From positions 15,006,501 through 15,070,500 of the forward strand of contig OY987273.1 in the NCBI GenBank assembly GCA_963920665.1: 64,000 nt of DNA, given 5' to 3'. The position numbers and the translations under genes were made by a program. The notes under the pieces are model-generated. The model was given only the letters and a program-made list of their open reading frames with translations. It was not told the origin of the DNA and ran no database searches. Each line of letters opens with the position of its first letter. The stretch's first letter is position 1. This document shows positions 50,416 to 61,163 of this stretch, piece by piece. Source of the stretch: Straminergon stramineum (Eukaryota; Streptophyta; Bryopsida; Hypnales; Calliergonaceae).

Positions 50416-50689
50416 ATCCTTTCATCGAGAATCCATAGACATTCGCCCAAACCTCATCCGTCCAAGTTCCGGGTCAATTCTCAATGTCAACTTGAATTGA
50501 TTCGAAACTCCTACAATGAGCTCCTGAATCACCTGCTCATTTCTCAGGGTCCATGGCCTGAGTAATAGGCCCACACCCAATGCTGCTCAAGTCATCTTCT
50601 ATTTGTGACTGGTCACTCTGCCTTCCCAGCATGGTAGGACAGACCATCCGAGTAGTGGCTAAAAGTTTATGACTACCTCCTTCCGCCAT
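50416..50689 (-). pseudogene. gag-like ORF of LTR element copy A, N-terminal part (right of the CACTA insertion)
   Basis: The minus-strand ATG at 50689 opens MAEGGSHKLLATTRMVCPTM, matching the starts of copies B and C, and reads on to TWTDEVWANVYGFSMKGS at the CACTA insertion. The start lies about 30 bp after the LTR, so the leader is very short. One stop (EK*AGD) and frame changes are present. The reading continues at 30542. Confidence 0.65.
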
Positions 50690-50719
50690 TATGAACCGGA
50701 ACTAATAGTAGATCCAAAA

Positions 50720-51125
50720 TGCACAGTCTTGTCCTCCCTTTCCTCTTACAATTGATAACTCACCACTCTTTTACCCTACTATATGAGTGCAAGCATCTGC
50801 GGAAGAAAGAAGGAGGAGAAATGGAAGTGGAGGGGTTTAAATATTGGTCAACCTATTGACTGTTCTCGATCGAAGATTGTTTGCCGTAACAGCTCATTAG
50901 ATTTCTAGGCCGGAACTCTAAGGTGTAGGCTGTCTTTTATCGAGTTTCCGGACCTGTCCTGGACCTTAATTACAGAATACCTGGATCATCTTCTCAGCCT
51001 AAGTGTAATGTTTAAGCTAAGCAAATTCTTATTCCAGCTGCTTAGTTAAAATTTTGAAAAATTCCATACTATAATAGTTCTATTTGATACAAACTTAGTG
51101 GATTCCAAGTTTCTGTCTTGCAACA
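50720..51125 (-). mobile_element. LTR between gag-only elements A and B
   Basis: About 405 bp. On the minus strand it begins TGTTGCAAGACAGAAACTTG at 51125, directly after a purine tract (AAGGAGGG) that fits the polypurine primer site of element B. It ends shortly before the ATG of copy A, where TGGATCTACTATTAG could be a primer-binding site. It therefore serves as the 3' LTR of B and the 5' LTR of A. It aligns with 53935-54329 and 6790-6956. Both ends are estimates to within about 20 bp. Confidence 0.6.
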
Positions 51126-51710
51126 ACCCTCCTTGGTATTTTGGACTCACATCCACAACACTCCTTGCCGGATTTCCGTTCCAATATTTTAAAGGCACCA
51201 TGCGCAAGACAATATTCATAAGCCTAAACTACGTCACAAACGTTCCCTTTGAATTAGATCCAGTCACCCAAGATCCAAATTCTTCTTTTCCTCTCTCCCT
51301 CTTACACTTCAACGCTCTCACAAGTAGAAATTGCAAAGCTGGATGTACATAGTTCAATTTCTAAATATCCACTTGGTGGCTTAGATTAAAGAAAGAGAAC
51401 AAAATAAAGAACTTGAAAGCACTAGGATAGAATAAGAGGGCAAAAGACCTACCCACCCTTTAAAAAAGCCACCTCGAAATTCGAGTGACCAACCATAGAC
51501 TTCTCGAGAAACTCGGAAAGTGCAACTAAAACCTCGAAATCCGGACCCCTGACCCATGCTTGGAAATTTGGTTCAAATCTAAAATTCAACTCCTAACTAA
51601 CTAAAACCTAACTACTTTGCCTTCCTCGTCTTCTTCGAGCTGCTTCCGCCTTGAGTTGTTGGGGCTTGTATGGGTGCCCTAGCTAGAGTCGTCTTGAGAG
51701 CTACTCAGGT
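51126..51710. other. 3' untranslated region of LTR element B
   Basis: No coding signal on either strand. Lies between the gag-like stop and the purine tract before the shared LTR, so it is read as the non-coding 3' part of element B. Confidence 0.5.
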
Positions 51711-53901
51711 CTAGATCTTTCGTGTCATTGGAGGTAAATCTCTCTCTTCCTCTCCCTCTTCCTCCTTGTCCATTGCAGTTCCGGTCTGGTACTCCTCTTC
51801 GTCGGACTTCCCAATGAGTTGGACCTCCTCCTCTTCTATTGAGGACGTCTCATCCAACACTATGGTCGTTCTCTCCTTCCTAGGTTGGGGCTGATGCATA
51901 TGTTTAAAGCTTTCCAGATGGGTTTGGGCCAGATTTGTCATGTCTCCCATCCGGTCACTTAAATCGCTTTGGACCAATAAGTTGGGTGTCTGGAAAGCGT
52001 CCTTCATAGTGAGCCAAATGGTCGGGGCAGTTGGTGAGGCAGAAACTTCCGGTGGTACAACATCTCTTGATATGTTTGGCTACCTCGCCGGCTTAGGTAT
52101 TGTCTCTCCACTCCCCCTTATGGCCTTCTATAATTGACTCAAGAAGGGTTCCATAGATTGGCGAAGAACATCCCTCAATCCTTCCAATCGTGGCTAGGGT
52201 GGAATCATTGGAGTCTACTTAATCGGAGTTCCTGTAGGGAAAGGAAGTTTCGAAAACTACGTGAAGTCCATGACTCAATTTGAATCAAAGCGCCCCAATA
52301 GTTGTTGCATCTCCTTCAATATGGATTTCATCTAAGCTGTAAAATCAACCAAGATCGTCACTATTTTTTATCCGGTTAAATGCCTCTCTATGATTAACCG
52401 GTTCTAGAAGAGGGCAGCTTCGTTAATGACTTCTGTTGGTCTCGCTACCTAGCTGGACAAGTTCTTGACGAGTTGTAGAGCCTCCCTCTTTCTTTTACTA
52501 TAACAAAACATGTTAAAAAAATCGTAGTCAAAATCAACTATAGTTCTTTTTGCCACGTTTTTGTGCATGCATAGGTACTGGGTTGTTTGCTTCTTTTGCA
52601 ATTTTCTACCGCAATTTTTGGAGTTCTGGGGCGTGTAATATACCATTGGAAAGGTATTTTCAATACCTTTCTAATGGTATATTTTATGCCCCAGAATTCC
52701 TAAAATTATAGTGGGAAATTGCAAAAACTATTAGTTGCACTCATAGTAGGCCTACGCAAAAACATGGCAAAAAGAACCGTAGTTGATTTTGACTATGGTT
52801 TTCTTCAACATGTTTTGTTATAGTGTTTGCTTTGATGCAACAAGTTCTCCATTCGCCTAGTTCACTTGGGATTGGAGGTCATCTCGTTCCTTTTCTAGGT
52901 TTCGGATCTACTCCTCCTTCCATCTTAGCTCATCCAAATTCGGTAGTCGCTTCACTTCATCCAAGACATTATTTGGTTTGACATTAATCTCTTTGAAGAT
53001 TTCGATCAAGAGCTGTGCCAAGTTGTCGTAGTACTCTTGCACTTGCAATACCCAATCGATTCCGGTCTTGTAGAGTGCCAAAACACTTTTCGTCTGCTTC
53101 TCTAGAACTAGGAGCTTTCCTTGTGAAGTCAGATCGGTGGACTTCCTCCTCCTTTCCCAACGATTCACTAGTTGCTCCTCCTCTTCCGGTTCCTCTTCTT
53201 TGAATTTCGGCTGCTCCACCTTAACTTCTTCCGTGAGGCCATCCTACAAGATAGTAGATCCGATGTTGTACTCTATCATCTCTATGCTACTTAGAAGTTC
53301 CACTTGGTGATAGAGATGGAACAAGTAGGGACTGATGGGGTTGATCTTGGTTTTTCCTACATGGTCAACTAGCTTAGATACTACGCTTCTAATCAATCAC
53401 CTTCCCCCAATGTACCAACCCACCTTCCATTGCCCCAAAGATGCTGTTGGCCACTGTGACCGTAACTCAAGTAGGCTTTTTAGGATACAAGATTGGAATT
53501 AGAAATTCTAACACTCGTCAGTACCTCTCGTCCTTATAGTCACTAATAGCATACCCCTCCTTTGCATGGGCTTTACTCTTAAACTTTCTAGTTGTAAACT
53601 TATCCGTTTGGGAGGCTAGTCTAGATCCTTTTTTCTGGAATCTGTAGACTTCTGCCCAAACCTCATCCGTCCAAGTTTCAAGTCAACCCCTCATTGTCAA
53701 TTCATATTGATTCAAAGCTCCTACGATGAGCTCTTGAATCAACCTCTCATTCTTGGGGGTCTAAAGCCTATGTAGTAATCTAACACACCATATGCACATC
53801 AGGTTATCTTTAAACTATTTCCAAATGATCTACTTAGTAGGGATGGCAGAACAGACCATCCATGTTGTGACTATAGGCTTCCGGATACTTTTCTCTACCA
53901 T
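51711..53901 (-). pseudogene. gag-like ORF of LTR element copy B, near full length but decayed
   Basis: The start at 53901 reads MVEKSIRKPIVTTWMVC, followed by TWTDEVWAEVYRFQKKGSRL, VTVANSIFGAMEGGLVHWGK, the acidic EEEPEEEEQLVNRWERRRKS and WVLQVQEYYDNLAQLLIEIF. A 330-bp MITE interrupts it at 52496-52825. It resumes as VINEAALF and ILVDFTA, then PRLEGLRDVLRQSMEPFLSQ and DAFQTPNLLVQSDLSDRMGD, and ends in a Glu-rich tail at 51711. Without the MITE it would be about 620 codons, with more than ten stops. There is no pol region before the next LTR, so the element is a gag-only (TR-GAG/LARD-like) LTR retrotransposon. The gag assignment rests on position and resemblance to plant ORF1 proteins. Confidence 0.6.
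52496..52825. mobile_element. Foldback MITE, 330 bp, CACTATAACAAAA ends
   Basis: Terminal inverted repeats TACTATAACAAAACATGTT and AACATGTTTTGTTATAGTG with long complementary arms (AATACCTTT and TGGTATAT blocks meet in the middle near 52655). TTT flanks both sides, consistent with a 3-bp duplication. It splits the gag-like ORF of copy B. The ends resemble those of the big CACTA element (CACTACAACAAAA), differing at one base. Confidence 0.82.
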
Positions 53902-53934
53902 CAAAACCCGTAACTAAGTAATGTCCGGTGTGGA

Positions 53935-54329
53935 CAGCATTGTCCTCACTTCCTTCTTCTTGAAACAATCGCTAACTCACCACTCTTTCACTCAACTATA
54001 CAAGCGCAAACATCAATGGAAGAAAGAGGAAGGAGAAATGGAGGTGAAGGGATTCAAGTACCCATCATTCTACTAACCATTTTCCATAACAATTCCTTAG
54101 ATTTCTAGACTAGAACTCTAGGATATAGGCTGTCCTTGTCCGTATTTCCAGATTCTGGATTAGTCTTGGATCTGGTTACGGAATACTAGATTTGTCTCGA
54201 GCCTAAGTATAATATTTAAGCTAAGCAGATTCTTATTTCCTGTGCCTAACCAAAAAAATTGAAAATGTAACTCTATCTTACTTCTATTTTATACTAACTC
54301 TACTTGTTCCAAGTTTCCATCCCGTGACA
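53935..54329 (-). mobile_element. 5' LTR of gag-only element B
   Basis: On the minus strand it begins TGTCACGGGATGGAAACTTG at 54329, carries a TATA-like TATAAAATAG at 54284-54293, and ends near 53935, about 35 bp before the gag-like ATG at 53901. It aligns with the LTR at 50720-51125 with many substitutions, so the element is old. TGTCAC is a common plant LTR start. The inner end is approximate. Confidence 0.65.
54284..54293 (-). promoter_or_regulatory. TATA-like box in the LTR of element B
   Basis: The sequence TATAAAATAG on the minus strand is conserved in the copy D fragment (TAAAATAG near 6913) and degenerate in the shared LTR (ATTTGATAC). It lies about 36-46 bp inside the LTR start, so transcription would begin early in the LTR. 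The promoter role is inferred. Confidence 0.35.
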
Positions 54330-57300
54330 CATGTCTTCTTCACCTATTACAAGTACAAATATTGTGAGGAAGACAAAAACTTACGGGTTGGTCCAATCAT
54401 CTAGGCTTTCAGCTGGTTACGAGGATGTTGACATGATTATGCATACTTCATGTTCGTGCTTGAAATTTGGTGTGGATGGCCGACACCCTCCTTTCCTAGA
54501 ATCAAACTTCAGAATGAAACAATGAATCTTGTAAAGTACAAGTCGTTTTAATAGTAGAGTTAAAAAGAACCTAAGGAATTATAGTTAACCAACATAATGT
54601 GCATATTCACTCCCAAGAAAACAATTGAACTTTTTTGTTCAAACTTCCTATATACTCAATGATGGCACCCCTTGAATGGAATGAAACTCGAGGGAGATCT
54701 CTAGCACAAAGCTTCACATCGACCTTGCATCCTCTACTAGTGCGAATGACAAGTTTTCTTTTGCAATGCTAGTGCAAAATACAATTGCTCAATCTACAAT
54801 GAACAAGACTATCATACCACTTTTGTTGTTGTGGACAGTGCGATTGAACACACTGTAGCCTAGTATTCATGAATATTCTACAACAATTAAGTAGGTCTAG
54901 AGAGCAAACACAACTTCTAATTTCCTAGTGTGATTGAATCCATTTCACAACTACGCCTTAGTTACTCCTTGCATAACTTGTTACTAGCCTAGAGGACCTC
55001 GCACTACATAGAACTCTTTGAATGCAAACAAAAAATACATTGAAACTACAACTTACGCTAGAAAGATTGAAAATGACTTCAACGAAGTTTGGCTAGGTCT
55101 CTCCACAATTTGACAAGAGTGGCATGAGTATTAAACCAACAAACCTCTCTCACAACAAAGAAGGAGAAATCCTCCCTATCCCAAGCTCTGCACCATGCTG
55201 TTCAAAATGTGAGTACCATCGTGTTGCTCTCCCAAAGTAGACACTACAAGACTCCCTATCCGTGATAAGACTCCAACTCTCAAACATGTTGTGGAACTAG
55301 CTCTTGTAGGCCAAATAATCGTGGGCGCAAAAAAGAACGGGAGGAATACGGAGACCCCTAAACTTCTAGAGGAAAACAAAAGTGGAGATTACAACTGCCA
55401 ACACTAGTGGGAGAAAGATGGATCCCCACTAGAGTGCAAAATTGACATGGACTCGGGTGCTCATGGCACCACCACCTAGGAGGGCAATCTGATAGTCCAT
55501 TAGAATGACTAGACTCCCTATTCAACAGGGCATTATGAGTTAACCCATGGTAAGAATGAGTGGGGGGGGGGGGGATTAATGAATTACCCCTTCTTTACAA
55601 TTAGTAAGGGGGTCATTAGTGAGTTATCCCATCCTTACAATTAGGAAGGAGATTTACTTCACTTTGAATTTAGTGCTCATTGATCATTTCCTTAGTTATT
55701 GAGGAATTGGTCATGGTTTTGAAATTAGTAGACACTACCACATAATATGATCAAAAGAATTTGGATACTTATAAGATAAACTACTCACTTGTGGGACAAG
55801 TGGGAGCAAGGTTAGCCCATTGTGACCCAAATTATGATGATTGTGTGCATTCAAGTTCAAAAATGTACACAAGCATTATAATTTTGTGCATGAAGGCCTT
55901 GCTCCCATTTTGTCGATAATGGTGTACTTCATTTTTGTTCATTTTCAAAGCTAAACTCTTGGTAATTCACCCTCGCATTGACTTCATACACAAGTCATTA
56001 CATAATCAAGTGACTCTCACGAATTTCAAAATTACAATGATCTAAATATAATTGATTTAGGGTGATTGAATTCTTAGACAATGACCTATAAACAAATCCA
56101 TATACATACAACAATCTTCTACATCAAATGCTATGAAACTCTAGGACCTAGAAGAATGATACAGTATATCATTACAAAAGTATATGTGGGTCGTAAATCA
56201 AATATTAATTATTCTAAATCAAGAAGATATGTGTATATATTTGAAATTAATTTGTGACGCAAGTTTAACATTATACTCTATGATGTAGGCCCAAAATGAT
56301 GGAAGTGACCCTAAACCCTGAAATTCATCATCACCAAATATGTTGTACTTATTACCACAAATTTGATACTATAAGAAAATTAAAATTGTTACGATGAATT
56401 AAGGTCATACCTAATCCTCTTTACTCCAATTGTAAATGACACAATACAATCGCTTATACAAAAATACCATAACTATGTTTAATCAATTTCAAAATCACTT
56501 CTTTTATAGGGAAGGCATATGAACACAGAAAATATACTTTTAGGAAATGTACCAACTTGATATGACCCTAAAACCTTAGGAAACAAACAAGAGAAGTACT
56601 ACCCAATATGTAGAATTGAAGAAAACCAAGAAGCCCTAAAACTTCCTAGAATCTCGAACTAGTGTCTTCAAATAAAGTAGGTTTGATAAGAAATACAAAG
56701 CTTGAGGGGGGGGGGGAATATAGATCATGAAAAAATAAATTGAAGGGTAAAAAATAGAAACTAGGATTTAGGATGATGTAGGAGGTGAGATAAAAATCGA
56801 GCATGAAGAAAAAAAGGTGAAAAAAATAGAGAAGGTTCAAAAGGTATACAAAGTTAGAGTGGAAAAAAAAGGGGGGGAATTACAAGGGGGTAAAACTAAT
56901 ATAGGTTATTGGAAAAAAAATGGGGAAAACAACAAATATAGAGGGTTCAACATAAAATAGTAGGTGGGAAATTATGTAGTGGGTGGGAAAAAAAAGAAAC
57001 ACTGGAAAAAAATGTAGATGGTGGAATATAGAAATATAGAACTTGGGAAGAAATTAGAACTTAGTTACTTACATGAGCTATACCTCCTATGCCAAAATAA
57101 GAAGACCCCTTGAAGTATGAAATTTGGAAAATTGGTGTATATTTTGGCTTCTACATGAAGGCCTATAATTTGTCCCTATAGATTTTTCTTACCTATATTC
57201 TATATAAGAAAAAAATGGTAATGACAACTTCATTCATGCACCAAGTTATAGCTTCAATGAATTGAAGCTTCTTCTAGTTTAGGTAGGAATCATTACAATT

Positions 57301-60300
57301 TTAGAATAGGCATGAATATATTTATCTATGTATTTCACTCGTATTGCCTTCATTCACATATATTACGACTGAAATGATTTGAAGCTTATGGACTTGAAAT
57401 TGTTAATGCATTCATGAAATAGGGAAGCATGTCCCATTAGTCAACAATTTTGCAGTTAATTCATATAAATGATTGAAATATACCACCCTAATCCTTCTTT
57501 TAGTAAGGCATATATGAATATGTAATTTTTTTTCTCTCCTTTGTTTCCCTAGAGTTTTCTCATTTTTTAAGAACTTCTTCATACTCTTTTTAATTCCATT
57601 GTTTTCCCCTTCATTTTTGCATTTGCTTGCAAGTTCTTTTCAATGTACTTTCTTTTTGGTTTCCCTTTCTCCCTTTTTTTTTCTTTCGCCATTTTTTTTC
57701 CTTCTTCTACTTTAATGACATCTATGTAGCCTACTTGCATCGTTTGGCATATTTTTTGTTTTAGTTATTGAGCTAAGTATTGAAACTTTTCAATAAAGTT
57801 TCAAGACCTTATCTTGTAGCAATTAACAATTTCACAACATTTAAAAAAACTAGAACAATCCACGGTTATAGGGGACATGGTCATGGGTCACAATATATAC
57901 TATAAATAGGAAGTTTTTGTCTATGTTTGGAAAAAAAATGAAGAAAAAAAATTGGGGGGCAAAAAAATTCCCACCAAAAGTTTGGGGGCTCTAGACTCAC
58001 AAGCTCCATACTCACAACTCATAAGCTCATGGCTCTAAGCTCGCATGCTAGCATTGTTGTAGTAGGAGAAAGTAAAATGAATCAACCAAAGCCCAAAATG
58101 TAGGACTTAAGGTAAAGAGTGTAAAGGCTAAAATGGTAGTAGGGTCAATTCAAAACACAAACATTGTTGGGGAGTGACTGAGTTTTGTATTTTGCATACA
58201 CTTGTAAGAATGAACTATTTGAAGGGTAGTTGTTTACCTTATAAAATTCCTTAAAGGACACGGCATTTCTTTAAAATCAAGGAAATTGTTGGTGATTAAT
58301 AACATTGTATTCGTACTTATAATATTTGTGGGGGCACGTTTTCAAAAGGGGTATATCACCTAGTTCACACTAGAAAAGCTCCATTCTATATCTTTGGAAT
58401 TTCTTGCGGCTAATTCTTCCTAAATACTTATCCCATTCATAAAGACTACTTGCTTGTTGGAATGTACTAGGATACAATTCATATGCTTTGGTTTTAAATA
58501 TCTCATGGACAAATTCTTGAAGTATATTGGGCTTCTATAATTGAGTATTACACATTCAATGCCCATGTTTCTAAATAAGCATAATGGGGAAAGTCATCTC
58601 CTTCAAAAAACCTAAACATATATCATATGAAATAGAAATTATGTGATCGGTCATTTATTTACATACAATTTTGGGGTCTATAGATTTAAAAAAACAAGAG
58701 AATGTGATAAACATGAAAAAGAAAACCCAAGAGGTTTCCCAAAGCACTCACATTGTATAATTGGTCATGAAATACCATTATTTGGTCTATAAATATATGT
58801 TAATTAAAAACCAAGAAAATGTGATAAAAGAAAATATGAAACGATTATGATACATTCCCAAACAACTTGCTTTATACTCTAAGAAAGATTTGAGAAAGTG
58901 AAATCCATCCTTCCATTCTATAAAATTACACGAGAACTTTCCAAATATACTAGTCCAAAAAGAAAATACATCTTCGAAAAGCTTCTAGACCATAGAGAGA
59001 TCTTCAACCCTAAACTTTGAAGAAAATATCCCTAGAGAAATTAACTCATGACCCTAAATTCAAAACCATAGGTGTACACAATGTTCTACAAAATGAATGT
59101 AGTGCCTTAAGCCCTAAGCCCTAAACCCTTGATCATAGTCCTTTTTTGTTTTTTGATTTTTGTTTTTACTTGAACCCTAATTCCTTAATCTTGGGCCATG
59201 GACCCTCAAGTAACTCTAAAAACGTGTCACAAAGTAATTGAAAACATTTAGTACAAGGTACTCTACCCTTTAGGAATATGAATGTATCATAAGATGGCAA
59301 TACATGCATGTGGATGTCATTTAAACATCATGAATACCTCTCCTAGATCACATGCACTAACAATTGGATGAACTTAATGTAGTTTAAAAGCTAGATCCAA
59401 AACCCAAGAGTTGTTGGATAGGGAGACTTCACGGAGTGAAAATAACATACTAAAAGCTTTCAGTTTGAAAAATTAGCAAAAGATTCGACTTCAAAGCCCA
59501 CTCATACACCATCGGACTTTGGATATTCAAGCCCCTCTTCCAAGTCTACACCTGCAACAAAGTAACTCACCCACAACATTTATGCAACTAGGTTTGTATG
59601 CCCTCTAAGATTGCAGTCAACATTCTAAAAGAAGACTGCATCTTCAGATTCGGCCTAGAGACAATTGTGCATGATCTTTAAGAGTGCACCTGGAATTTAA
59701 AATGCAAGAACATAGCACCCTTAACAAATTGAGGCGGAAAACACAAATTTTAGAATTGAGATATTGTCATGACCCTCACCAATTGCACTCTTTCTCTTTC
59801 ACAGACATGAACGAGCAATGGAGGGTGAGGAGAGTGCAAATGGTAATTTTGGGTGGGGTTGGCAAATAAGGTTTCAATTGCACGAATTTCCCAACCCTTG
59901 GACAACTAGTTTTCTAGGTATGATATTTTTTTCCACTAGTTCAGTGAGGTGCAAAATTCCAAAAGTAGGTCAATGTTCCCAGTAGATGATAGTAATGGAT
60001 TGTGGATGTGGGTAGTGACAATGAAGTGGAGTCTCAAAGTAAGTAGATTATAATAAGTGACAAGTTATTATTTATCGTGATCAAGAATTTGTGCATGTCC
60101 ATGCGACGATGATGATTTTTTGGTCAATTTACGTAAGAGTTGGTGTTGACAAAGTAAGATGATTGCACACATTTGAGAATGATTACGAAGTGAACCGATT
60201 CCAATTTGCTTATGTTTGGCCTACTACAGAAAATGGATCATACATCTCAAACTCAGTGTCTGTAAAGCAGATTATTTCCCTCAAGTAGAACCCTGATCCA

Positions 60301-60455
60301 ATTGTCTAAATCATATAATAGAGAAGCAAAGTCGTAGGCTATAAGTGGTATAGCCTTTGTCCACCAAAAGTTACGTACAATTGTACATTACGTATATGGA
60401 AATTCCTACAAATCTTTGTTAGTATTATATGAGATAGAGTTCTAGATCCACGCCA
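54330..60455. other. About 6 kb of AT-rich DNA, no gene recognised
   Basis: No frame longer than about 65 codons resembles a protein. It contains homopolymer G runs (13 G at 55562-55574, 11 G at 56706-56716), purine-rich DNA at 56700-57060 and pyrimidine-rich DNA at 57530-57720. A short repeat of GCTCATA/AAGCTC units lies near 57985-58045. Telomere-like CCCTAAGCCCTAAACCCT near 59110 is only two to three units. This is probably ancient transposon debris. Confidence 0.45.
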
Positions 60456-61075
60456 TTGGGAGATCTCTTGTTGATTCATTTGAGGACTTCTTTAGTTTAT
60501 TTCTTCATCGGGAGATCTCCCAATGACTATGTCCAACAATCATCCAATAACTTTAAGTCAAAGGTGGCCTATGGAGTTATTGGGAGAACTCCCAATGACT
60601 TCATTGTACAATTTGTTTGTAGAAAATCAAGAGATCTCCTAATAACTTCAATAAACCCAAATTCTGCATTATCATCAAGAAATCTCCCGATGACCTTAGT
60701 CAAGAAACGATCTGATAGGCTATTGGGAGATCTCTTGATAATTTTAGTCAATAACCCATCCGTTTTGGCATTGGGAGATCTTCGGATATCTATATCTAGA
60801 GATCTTCTGATGAATTGTTTCCTAGTCTAGAGACTAGGTCCATTGGGAGATCTCTCGATGTTTGTATTTTTTGAAGAGATGAGAGATCCATTGAGAGATT
60901 TGTCAATATGTATTTTATATGAGATTTTGATTGTTCCATCAACTGATTCCTCGATTGCTTTATTCAAGATTGCGAGGGAGATTCTCCTAATATCTTCAAT
61001 TAATGATCTTATTACCTTGTTTTAGTGCAAGTTAATTCTAATCCATAGTTATTCCATCTAGAGATCTTCTAATGG
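60456..61075. repeat. Dense array of CATTGGGAGATCTCCCAATG-type palindromes
   Basis: About eleven copies in 620 bp, spaced roughly 45-70 bp apart, for example CATCGGGAGATCTCCCAATG near 60507, TTATTGGGAGAACTCCCAAT near 60577 and ATTGGGAGATCTCTTGATA near 60721. Two further copies lie at 62565-62640 in the downstream gene. Spacers are unrelated to one another, so the palindrome is the conserved unit. The position upstream of a transposase-like gene suggests a subterminal or regulatory array. Confidence 0.8.
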
Positions 61076-61163
61076 ATTTGTAGAGGCTAACCTTGACATA
61101 TTTGGACAATGTTATTTGTTATACAACTTTATTGACTTACTGTTTGCTTCCTTTATTTTACAG

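Noticed and set aside
54430..55380. Minus-strand coding region with RVLCSARSSRLVTSYARS-like sequence
   Set aside because: Readable only with many stops and frame changes and with no recognisable domain; indistinguishable from chance in this AT-rich DNA.
55562..56716. Long G runs as a regulatory G-quadruplex site
   Set aside because: They are simple homopolymers (13 and 11 G) without spaced G-tracts or an associated gene; more likely slippage or sequence-quality artefacts.
59103..59130. Telomere-like CCCTAAG/CCCTAAACCCT
   Set aside because: Only two to three units, and AAACCCTAA-type words are common in AT-rich plant DNA; not a telomere or a meaningful interstitial array.
60456..61075. CRISPR array
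   Set aside because: The repeated unit is a degenerate palindrome with uneven spacing in an intron-containing plant region, with no cas genes; it fits transposon binding repeats.
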